Assembly: GCA_026874595.1 (NCBI GenBank)
Contig: CM049307.1
Span: 50,085,178-50,149,177 of the forward strand
From: Sipunculus nudus
Taxonomy: Eukaryota > Annelida > Sipuncula > Golfingiida > Sipunculidae
DNA: 64,000 nt
Reading direction: 5' to 3'
Shown: piece by piece, positions 13,701 to 25,700 of the stretch
Numbering within the stretch: position 1 is the first letter of the stretch
Layout of the letters: every line of letters starts with the position of its first letter
Notes under the pieces: model-generated
Seen by the model: the letters and a program-made list of their open reading frames with translations, nothing else
The model's database searches: none
Told to the model about the DNA's origin: nothing
Position numbers and translations under genes: made by a program

Positions 13701-16700
13701 GCCTAAGTGCAAAGTGGTTAGAAGTATTATATCCACAGTAGCAGACATAGTGAACATTGATAAACGTGTATATAGTTTCATATGTGTAACACATTTTTAA
13801 AGGGGCTTATTCAAATATCTGACGTCTATTGACTAAAATAATCCCATGATTTTTTTTTATATAAAAATAAGCCAGAAAATGTCAGTCCTAACAAACACAG
13901 GCTGATCATTTTGTCTATATCCACATGTTTATAACATGTAGAGACCCACAAAAATCATCCAAACACTTCAATCAAGAACATGTGGTGGAAAGTCAGGCAA
14001 CCAGAGTTTTGCAAATGGTGTTTTGCAATTAGTGACTTTTCTACTTCCACCTTAGGTTACATAATTTTACTGTTTACCAACATGGGTGCATGAACTGTGT
14101 TTACTTGTAGTTTTACTTACAGCTTGTAGTTTTAAAGGCTCATTCATCTGACATTATAAGAGTTTCTAGTTGCAGGAATGACCTACAGTTCATTAATTTG
14201 AATTGCAGAGTAAGCCAGAAATCACATAAATTCTACAGAAAAGGTAGCTGAATGGCTGGCTTTAAGATACAAGAACAAAAATTGACAAAATTCAGCAGAT
14301 GTGCCTGAAACTGAAAGAGCAGATTCTGTTTTCATATGATATAAAAATTTGTGTTTTCTGTTTAAATATTGAAAATTGTAAATTCCAGATAAGGTTGTGA
14401 CCTTGCATAAGATGGTGGACCATGAAGCAGCAGAACGACCTAACCTGGTGATAACTGCCCTCAGTTGGTCAGGTCAAGGTCAGCCAAAATCCAACGGTCA
14501 TCCTTACCTCCATCAAGGCTTAGCTCTTACATTTTGGAAAGGTTAGTATGAGTGAATGCTTAATTCTGTAAAAATTAATGGGATGGATGTGGTTGAAAGA
14601 CCAAAAAGCATATTCATCCTTAAAATATATAGAAAGCTTTGGAGTTTGAGTTGTAAAGATAAAGAACTTAAACAATTTATGAAATTTGAAAAAATGTTCA
14701 GACACTCATGGTCAGTAATGAAGTTTGGTTGATTGGAGATTTTGGAATTTCATGCATCTGGTTTAAAATAAACTTTGAAGACTAAATGAACAATACATAT
14801 TGGCAAAGGCAAGTAAATGCTTTTGTGGAAGCTTTTGGCCATTATTAACTTAAAACCATACAATTACTTCATTGTGTGAAAGCATTGACATTCACATTTT
14901 TATCTAGTTTAAGAGTATAAAGCATTCAGGGATTCAATTTACTAAGCATAAAGTGACTATTTTTGTGACCATTTTTCAAAGATTGAAAGCAGAGTAGGCA
15001 TTAAGGCTTACAGAAGGTAAAATTAATGTTATTTTAATGCAAATACACATTGTTGCCTGCAAAGTTTCCACCTTGAATGAAATTACAATAATTAAAATAA
15101 TTTAAGTGGATTAAAATGATGGGTATTTATCTTTTAAAGAAAAATGTTGAATCAACATCATACTAAGGAACCAGGAGTTGTGAGACACAATTCAGCCATA
15201 TGTATTATTATATAGATGTTGAAGATCTGATGTTGGATGAATTCTCCATACTTAAGCATATATTGCTTTTTAGAAAAGAACTATGCACAAGCACGGTACC
15301 ACTTTATCCATACAACGGACGGTGAAGGTGTAGCTACCATGCTGGTGGAGTACAATATTACTTGTGGTTATTCCTCAGAAGTCGATCTCTTCATAGCTCA
15401 GGTGGTCCTACAGTAAGTACAGCTGGTACTGATTGCTTTCAGTAGTTCAGAGCCTGACAGTCTATAATGTGTCCCACTTGTATGTTGTAGCTAACTCATA
15501 AAATATACAGTTCTTGTATCACAGAGGCAGAGTCCAACATTTGTTTTTTCCTTATTTGTAACTTTGGAAGATTGCCAAAATCCCTTTATATCTTTAGACT
15601 TGTTAACCATATGATGAAATAAACTTAGTTTGCAGTTGTATATCAAACTCTGTAGCAGTTGTATATCAAACTCTGTAGCAGTTGTATATCAAACTCTGTA
15701 GCAGTTGTATATCAAACTCTGTAGCAGTTGGATATCAAACTCTGTAGCAGTTGTTTATCAAACTCTGTAGCAGTTGTATATCGAACGCAGTTGCAGTTGT
15801 ATATCAAACTCTGTAACAGTTGTATGACAAATTCTGTAGCAGTTGTATATCAAACTCTGTAGCAGTTGTATATCATACTCCACAGGAGTATATCGTACGC
15901 CAAAGCAGTTGTATATCAAACTCTGTAACAGTTGTATATCAAACTCAGTAGCAGTTGTATATCAAACTCTGGAGTAGTTGTTTATCAAACTCTGTAGCAG
16001 TTGTGTATCAAACTATAGCAGTTGTATATCAAACTCCATAGCAGTTTTATATCAAACTCTGTAGCAGTTGTATATCAAACACTGTTACAAAGTAATATCT
16101 CTTGAGGAAACTTTAAGTGGATGTATATCTACAGATTGTCACTTTTGAAATTATACTTTTATTACAACACACAGACTGACTTATCAGACACAGTACTTAA
16201 ATCTGTTCATTGTCACATGTTCCTGTGATGTAAATATTTATTTAAATTTTCATACTATTGTATATACAATTGGTCTGTATTTCAGATACCTGTGCCTTAA
16301 AAACCAAGAAACAGCTGAAGTAGCTTTTAACAGTTACACTAAACAACACCCACAGATTGAGCCTGGTCCTCCATACATAAGACCGCTACTCAATTTCCTA
16401 TGGCTCCTGTTGTTAGCAGTGGAAGGGTGAGTGTACTTTACATATGTTGTGTGCAATAATTATGTCTCTCTCCCCCCCCCCCCCCCCTTCCTCCAGGGGA
16501 AACATGTTGTTTTCAGTGCCATTGTCTGTCATCTGTAGGAAATCTTGTGAACACAATAACTTTTGAAGGGTTGCATATTTTCCTCCTAAATTTTAAGATC
16601 ACTCATTGTTCCTACCAAAATCTGATACCAGTTCGAAACCAGGTGACCTTGGTCTTCATTTTCAAGGTCAAATCTGCCAAAATATAAAATTTTGTTGAAC

Positions 16701-19700
16701 CCCATAATTTTTTAAGATTTTCACATTTTGTCCTTAAATAAAGTACACCTATCGTTCCTACAAAGTACTCGAAGGATTTGAAACCTCATGATCTTGACCA
16801 GGATTTTCAAGGTCAAATCAGCCAAATTCTAGTTCTTTTCTTGTGAATGCGATAACACAAGGAGGACTGCATATTTTTCTCCAAAATTTTAAACACTCAT
16901 TGTTCCTACCAAAATCTCAGAGGAGATCACAACTGGGTGACCTGAACAATCATCTTCAAGGTCAAATCTGCCAAAATATTATATTTTGTGAACCCCATAA
17001 CTTTTGCAAGTATTTCACATTTTTCCCTCAAATTTGACACACAAGACCTTCTGCCCAAATCTCATCAGAGTTCAAAAAGTGGTGACCCTGACCTTCAGTG
17101 TCAAGTCTGCTGAAATCTAGAATCATTGTTTTTTGATAGTGCATACTTTACCCCTGTCACCCCTAACTTAACGTGAAAACTTTACAACGGATATATCCTA
17201 TAAAACCATACGATGGGTTTACGCTCGCCACTTGATTTCACTTATCAAGAAATTAGATCCCAGTCATTACAGGTGACATTTCCAGGTTCTTTTAAGGACG
17301 TGTATTAAAATACCAGACAATCATACACCCAGATCAATAGAAACTATGAGACATCAGGTTAAATTCACAAATATAATTCAAGACAATACTTACAGAGACA
17401 CAGGTGTGAGTGTGTGCGTTGATGTGTCAATACGACAGTTCTTCACCTTAAAATTACAGGATATTTACTGAGTCCATGGTTTGTATAAAAAACAATAAAG
17501 TCCAGTTCCTTCAGAGATCTCTGGTTACTGTTTTGTGTAGAATCTAGCGTATGGTTAGCACCATATAGATCTAGTCTTTCTGAGTTTAGCGATCTTCAAC
17601 TGATCTTGCTTGTCAGCGACCCGGGTAGGTTTACGTTCACATGAATGCAATAGCGCTCTTTGTTTACGTAGAGCTTAGAGTCCTTGACCTTGCTCGTGTA
17701 GCAATGGTTTCACGGCTTACGGCGGTTATGTATTTAGGTCAAGCTGAACTAGGCCGGCAGGTGACGAGCGCTCTTTCACTTTAACGCCAATACGAAGCTC
17801 TGTCGGCAGCACGGCTGAGTTCTCATGAGCTGGGTCTTTGCCTCATGTAGAAGCTTGCTTCTATGCCGTTCCTGGCGTTTCAATATTCGTGAGTGCGTGC
17901 TGCCACCTCAAGCTTCAAGACCCAACTGAACCAACGATCAGCGTCTCTTCTTGAAGTCTGACCTCACAATCGCCTGTTCACTGTGTACGGCAATCCGGTT
18001 CTCTGATTGGCTTATTTCTCAAGTGTCCCATATAAGGATATATGTGACCTAGTTTGACTGTTAGCGTCACCATGGCGACCCACATACCAAATGTAATAAT
18101 TACACACGATGCGTGACACGGATAAATCAGCTGATAGCCGATGGGATTCCATACAAGAATACACAATATATATATACAATCAAGACCTGTCAACGCTTTA
18201 GGATGACGCTTCACGTCAATATCAATAGAGAACAGACTTCGTTAAACTATGATACAAAACACCGTACATATTGTCACCTATTGTCTGGTGACATCACCCC
18301 CTCCTTTTAAAGAAAATACACGGTATTTTCTCGATACATCGTATCGTTCTATCTCACAGGGTCCAGCTAAACATATTTACATATAGCAATACATAAAAGT
18401 CATGTAACAAGTTGTCATTAGTACATGCCCACGGTCTATGACACAGGGCAAAAATCCTGTACATGTTTAGACTTACCTGGCTAGACATTAAAGCTCATTA
18501 CATCCTAACACTCAGGCAGTCTGCTAAGAAAATCAGGTCCATGGTTTAGTTTACCTGACGCTGCTTCAATATCAAATCTAAACTCTTGTAGAACCAGTGC
18601 CCATCTCATTACTCTCTTATTAGCACATTTTGATTTGCTAATACACTTTAATGGTTTGTGGTCGGTCTGAATGGTGAACGGTCTACAAGCCAGGTACATC
18701 TCAAATTTCTGTACAGACCATACAATTGCTAATGACTCTTTCTCAATGGTGGAGTAATTTCTCTCCCTGGGCAATAGTTTACGACTGGCATAAGCCACTG
18801 GGTGCATGATCCCCTCGTGTCTTTGCATCAGGATACAGCCAATACCCACATCAGATGCATCACATTTCAAATAAAATCGTTTACTGAAATCAGGTAGCTT
18901 CAGTATGGGAGGGTCTGACAGTTTAGCCTTTAGAGAACAGTACGCGTTCTCGTGTACGGGTTTCCAGTCTATTTTGTTAGGTTGACCTTTACGCGTTAGA
19001 TCAGTCAAGGGCACCGCTATTTCCGCATAGTTTGGCACGAATTTTCGATAGTACCCTGTAAGACCTAGGAATGCTCGCAAAGCCTTCTTTGTCTTAGGTC
19101 TATCAGTGCTCTGTATTCTCTTGAGCAAAACTGGATTAGTGGCCAAGTTGCCCGTGCCTACAAGGTGTCCCAAAATCTCTAGGCTCTGGTAGCCTATGAA
19201 GGTTTTAGCTGGTTTAGCTGCTAGGTTTGCACATTCTAGTCTAACTAGCACTTCTCTAAGAGTTCTTAAGTGCTCGTCCCAAGTCTCTGCGTGTATTAAC
19301 ACGTCATCTACATAACATACTACATTCGGCATGTCGCTGAACATTTTCCGCATCATGCGGGTGAAAACCGCTCCGGCAGTTACCAGGCCGAATGGCATAA
19401 CCCTAAATTGGTAATGGCCATCGGGTGTAACAAAGGCCGTCTTATCCCTGGATTCCTCAGAAACAGGGATCTGCCAGTAACCTTTCATCAGGTCAAGCTT
19501 TGTAAAATACTGGCTTTTCGCGACTTCGACAAAAAGTGTTTCTGGATCCGGCATGGGTTCAGGATCGAACACGACTGATTGGTTCAGCTTTCGGTAGTCT
19601 ATCACGAATCTAGTCTTACCGTCAGGTTTCCTAAGCAGGATACAGGGGGACGCATAGCTAGAATCTGACTGTTCAATAATGCCTAAGTTTAACATTTCCT

Positions 19701-22700
19701 GGATTTCTGTTCGCATTGTCTCTCGCAGTTCAAAAGGCACCCTATAGGGCCTAGTTTTTACAGGTACATCAGATGAGAGTTTAATGCTACATTCTACAAC
19801 ATTGGTAAGCTTGGGTACATCTGTGAATACATCCCCATATTGCCTAAGCAGACTGAGTATTTCACGGCGCTGACACTTGCCTAGGTCAGCATTTACCTGA
19901 ACATCTTGCTCAGTCTGGCGGCGCGCATACGACGGTAATGACATGTGGGCATCCTCATCAATCCCTTCTGGGTTTAACTCTCCGAACACGGGAGGCTCTG
20001 TTTCCCCGTCTACACCGTCAGGATCATGTATAGAATCAGGTGCGCCCTTGGCTACCGCTGCCAGAATATGCTGGGGCTCGTTTCTAGCATGGTAACGTTT
20101 CAGCATATTCACGTGGAAGGTTTTAACCTTATCGCCAACCTTAATCCGATAGTCTAAGTCCCCAACCCTGTTTACAATAGTATAGGGGCCTTTCCACTGT
20201 ACCATTAATTTGTTCCGCTCCGTCGGGAGTAACAACAAAACTTCGTCTCCGGCCTCAAACCTGCGCGTGCATTTACCTCTATCATATAACAGTTTGTGTC
20301 TGTTCGCTGATTTGTTCAACGCCTCTCTAGCTAACGCGCATGTGTCGCTTAGTTTGTCTTGTAGGTCCAGGACGTATTGGTACGTGGTTTTAGTCTCGAC
20401 GCTAGTATCTCGCTTGGTCCACAGATCCCTTAGAATCCGCATCGGTCCTCTAACGATCCTACCATAGAGCAACTCAAAGGGTGAGAACCCTGTGCTCTCA
20501 TGTGGCGCTTCTCGGTACGCAAAAAGCACGGCGCTGAGGTACCGATCCCAATCTCGCGGTCTTTCCTCGCACATCCGTTTCAACATTAACTTTAACCTTC
20601 CATTGAATCTCTCCACCATTTCGTTGCACATAGGATGGTAAGGAGTAGTGGTGAGCTGTCTTACAGACAAAACACGGCTAACTTCTCGCATGAGGTCTGA
20701 CGTAAATTGTGTTCCCATGTCAGTAAGCACCTCTGACGGCACTCCTAACCGCGCATAAATATCAACTAGCGCATCAGCCACAGAGACTGTATCTATGTTC
20801 TTTAAAGCAACAGCCTCCGGATATCTAGTGGCATAATCCATAACGGTCAGAATATACCTGTGACCTCTCTCAGACGCTGGATGGATCGGCCCAACCAGAT
20901 CCATCGAAATTCTACGCCAGGGCTCATCAATTAATGGCATCTGGCCTAACGTAGCTCCAGGCACCTTGCCTTTCGGTATGGTTTTCTGGCAAATGGGACA
21001 GGACTTGCAAAACTCAACAATGTCATTATACATCCCTTTCCAGAAAAACTGAGTTCTCACGCGGTCGTGCGTTTTGTCTATGCCCTGATGGCCCGCCATA
21101 ACCGCTTCGTGGCCCATCCTCATTATGTCGTACCGTAACGTCTGAGGTACCACCACTCGAGATCCATCTTGATCTCCCCGTTTATCACTCACAACCCGCA
21201 CTAAATATCCGTCCTCAATTCTAAATGGACTATCATTTCTAGCCTCTCTAGCTAGCCTCCAATACGGCGCTAAAGACCCATCCTCCTCCTGCGCCTTCAA
21301 AAATTCGGCCGGACTCACATCGGCAACTGGGCTTGCAATATTCAAGCTACGCGTCGGTATCTGTTTCTCTCGTGCAGCGCTCCGTGTCTCCACCGCGGAC
21401 GACACCTCCTTTTGTGACTCTACACCGTCACACACTATGCCTGAGGACCGCTCAGACTTCCACGTCGGGTCCGGATCATACGGATCACGCGCTCCCGCTA
21501 CGTTACCTAGCGCTAAATCACATACAACATCCCTGACCACCATTGCCTTGATAGTACCGACAAAGTACGCACAGTCCACATTAATCCTAGCCGTAGGAAA
21601 TTGTCTTACAGACCCGTCGAACAACCTACACTCGACCTGGTGTCCGGTGAACTGATTCGGCTCCACGTACGACTCACGTATTCCTGCCGAGGAACATCCC
21701 GAATCCCGCAGCACCCTCGCTGACTTACCATTCACCAGCCCTTCACACACAGGTAACGAGATTCCGCCTTCTGTCTGGGCAGCAAATCCTAACGACTGAC
21801 TCGGACTCTCTACTTCCGGTTTCACCGCACCGACTGTCTCCGTTTCCGCCTCGACTACTGCCATTGACATAGTCTCCGGTTTCTGTTTTGGGTTATACGG
21901 GGGGTTAAAATTAGTCCTATACCTCTGCTGATCGCCAGCAGCACGCCCTACTTGAGGGGAAGACCTAGGCCTCGACCGGGCACTAGTCTTACATTCCCGC
22001 GCCTTATGTCCCAGTTCATTACATAAATAACATCTGATGCCTCCTGATGGCTTAAATGTCTGACCGCCCGGACTGCGCTCAACCTCTCGCTTCTCTCTAG
22101 GCTGAGATACCGGTTGCGCTGGACGCGGCACATTATTGCCATAACGAGGACCTGCTGTAAGGCTGTGTACACCGTGAGCCTCCGTATAACTCTCGGCTAA
22201 GTCTACCATACTATCAAAGTCACGACACCGTCTCTCTTTCAAAAACATAGAGAGATCCCTACTACAGCAGTTTACGAACTGCTCACACATCAACAGGTTA
22301 ACTACCCCGTCGTAGTCACCTCTGACCCCTGCCATCCCTATCCAATGGTCTAGGTATCCACTCAGTCTCACCGCAAACTGACTCGGCGTTTCGCCTCGCT
22401 CAGGCCTACAAGTCCGAAACTTGTGTCGATAACCCTCTTCGGTCATTTGGTATCGCTTTAACAAGGCTATCTTTAACTTATCGTAATCCATGGCCTCACT
22501 AACCGATAACTGTGTGTAAGTCCCTAGCGCCTTACCCCGCAGTAACGGACTCAGGTGTAATGCCCAATTCTCCCTATCATAGCCTTGACATACAGCTAAT
22601 CGTTCAAATCGCTCAAGAAACGCATCTAGCTGATCGTGAGCCTCATCAAAAGGTGGAAGCTGGATTTTCGGGAATACATCCCTACTTCTCTCTTCTTTAA

Positions 22701-25700
22701 CCCCAGAGTCAGACTTTAACCTTAGAACCTCTAATTCGTGGGCTCTAGCCTCTCGCTCAAGCTCTAATTCCTGCTGCTCACGCTCTAATTCCCGCTGTTC
22801 CTTCTCTATTTCACGTTGCCTAGCTCTTTCCTCACGTTCCTCATCCGCACGCCGTCTAGCCTCAACATAATCTTGTAAAGCCTGGTCCTTAAGCCCCAAG
22901 GCCTGTCCGCATCTAACAAGTGACTCTAACGTCTCCATGGTAACGCTCTAACCTAGTAAGATTCCAGTATCTAGTAATATCCGCTCTTAAAAATCCGTAA
23001 ATACGTACTGTTAAAGCCAACCTAACGAACCGGCGGTATCCGTACAATAACACTACGGTAGCTCTACGCATCAAAATCTACTTATACGGACGGACGGACG
23101 GAAGGTCGGACGAAGGGTCAGACGGATGGACGGATGGATATCAAGATATAAATAAACACCATGCACCTATGATTACCATGCCAATCGGGAGGGGTAAACT
23201 TACCTGTCAAGAGACCCTACCACGTGACCAATCACAAACTAGTGTAGAAAAAATTATACCAGGGCGTATCTAACAACATCAAAAATTTTCACTCTAATCT
23301 GGGTTTATATCAACCCAATAATGATGTCCAGGTATCACTGAACTAGCATTACTCACAAAACATGCATGTGTTCTAGCCAAATCTACAAGGTATATGCCGA
23401 TCTTGAAACAATGTTGTGCTTCAGGTAATATTCTCACTGAATAAATATTAACTCCTAACAGTGGGGTAATTTCATTGTGCAAGTATACACTACCACATCA
23501 GTTTGGTGTCATTTCCAATTATTAATTCAGATCAACTCTAGTTTGAGTATATGAATGTCTGGTTTCAGTACTGTTTTCTCAGTTCAAAACTTCTGAAACT
23601 TACTGTAATTAGCCAGTTTTTTTAAGGCTAATTATATCCTGGCACGCTCGCCATACAATGTCACCCCTAACTTAACGTGAAAACTTTACAACGGCTATAT
23701 CCTATAAAACCATACGATGGGTTTACGCTCGCCACTTGATTTCACTTATCAAGAAATTAGATCCCAGTCATTACAGGTGACATTTCCAGGTTCTTTTAAG
23801 GACGTGTATTAAAATACCAGACAATCATACACCCAGATCAATAGAAACTATGAGACATCAGGTTAAATTCACAAATATAATTCAAGACAATACTTACAGA
23901 GACACAGGTGTGAATGTGTGCGTTGATGTGTCAATACGACAGTTCTTCACCTTAAAATTACAGGATATTTACTGAGTCCATGGTTTGTATAAAAAACAAT
24001 AAAGTCCAGTTCCTTCAGAGATCTCTGGTTACTGTTTTGTGTAGAATCTAGCGTATGGTTAGCACCATATAGATCTAGTCTTTCTGAGTTTAGCGATCTT
24101 CAACTGATCTTGCTTGTCAGCGACCCGGGTAGGTTTACGTTCACATGAATGCAATAGCGCTCTTTGTTTACGTAGAGCTTAGAGTCCTTGACCTTGCTCG
24201 TGTAGCAATGGTTTCACGGCTTACGGCGGTTATGTATTTAGGTCAAGCTGAACTAGGCCGGCAGGTGACGAGCGCTCTTTCACTTTAACGCCAATACGAA
24301 GCTCTGTCGGCAGCACGGCTGAGTTCTCATGAGCTGGGTCTTTGCCTCATGTAGAAGCTTGCTTCTATGCCGTTCCTGGCGTTTCAATGTTCGTGCGTGC
24401 GTGCTGCCACCTCAAGCTTCAAGACCCAACTGAACCAACGATCAGCGTCTCTTCTTGAAGTCTGACCTCACAATCGCCTGTTCACTGTGTACGGCAATCC
24501 GGTTCTCTGATTGGCTTATTTCTCAAGTGTCCCATATAAGGATATATGTGACCTAGTTTGACTGTTAGCGTCACCATGGCGACCCACATACCAAATGTAA
24601 TAATTACACACGATGCGTGACACGGATAAATCAGCTGATAGCCGATGGGATTCCATACAAGAATACACAATATATATATACAATCAAGACCTGTCAACGC
24701 TTTAGGATGACGCTTCACGTCAATATCAATAGAGAACAGACTTCGTTAAACTATGATACAAAACCCCGTACATATTGTCACCTATTGTCTGGTGACAACC
24801 CCTAATGTGTTGAAATGACCCATAGGGGGAGACATATATCTGTTTTTGCGCTGCAAAAAAAGCCCTTCTAGTTTTAATTCATAATGATTGATCTCATAAA
24901 ACCTGAAGCTAAAAGTGCCATCAGTGATGAAGCTTTACTGGATAAGATATTGTACCCTTTGCAGGACACCCCTGCAATTATAATTAAGTGCTTGACTAAT
25001 TGAATGAATAAATTTGTCAGTTTGCTGGCCACTAAAAGTCACCTTGTTTGCACCATGCATAATATCATCATCACAACATTTAAACTTAATGGTGAAAGTT
25101 GAGAGAACAATATTTTATCTAAAGTAAGAAAAAAAAACTTTAAACAAATTTGGAATAGTCCACAATATTTAAATTTTGTATACATGTATATGTTTTTTTC
25201 TGTAAACCTTTACTGAGTTTTTACAACAGTTTTGTTGTAACTGGTGCTTCAAGATGGAACTATTAGTGAATGATGCTAGAATGCCTGTCCTGAGTATTAA
25301 TGTTTCTCTGTTTCAGAGGTAAATTGGCTGTGTTTACTGTATTGTGTGAGCAGTATGAACCCTCCGTCAATAGAGATCCTTCATATAAAGAGGTAAGACG
25401 GGAACAAGGTCCTCTCAGACCTGTTGATGTTAACTGTGCATTTTTATGCTGACTTTATATGTTTGAATTTGGTCAAGTTTTGCATCAGAGTGCTATTTTG
25501 AACCACACTGTCTTAAAACCAACAAGATTATTTTTATTTCAGATAAATATAATGAAATTTGTAGTTTTAAAGAAGTGCAGTTTTAAAAACTTTACATTTT
25601 GACCCAGGCATGTAACTTTTATAAAATTAAAATATAATATACAAACAACTTCCATAGTTATGTATGTATATATGTATATAGGAAACAGATGTGGTGGGAT

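Larger units (their letters stand above)
17155..24797 (-). mobile_element. Complete Ty3/gypsy LTR retrotransposon with integrase upstream of RT (Gmr1-like)
   Basis: A 7643-bp element lies antisense to GET4 within intron 6. It has paired 1139-bp LTRs with TGTCA...TGACA ends. The 5-bp target duplication ACCCC is at 17150-17154 and 24798-24802. On the minus strand the order is 5' LTR, candidate PBS, 720-bp leader, gag-pol frame (22938-18505), polypurine tract and 3' LTR. The LTRs differ at about five positions by eye, so insertion is recent. Domain order is gag, protease, integrase, RT, RNase H. No envelope frame is present. All parts appear intact; whether it is mobile is unknown. Confidence 0.95.

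Noticed and set aside
17978-18310. Open frames of 65-78 codons in the LTR, repeated at 24482-24805
   Set aside because: They lie inside the duplicated LTRs and show no domain. They are identical because the LTRs are.
20210-22700. Plus-strand frames opposite gag-pol
   Set aside because: Antisense shadows of the gag-pol frame.
17155-24797. Envelope gene or chromodomain in the retrotransposon
   Set aside because: Only about 200 bp separate RNase H from the polypurine tract, and the sequence after the integrase passes from a GPY/F module to RT without a chromodomain.
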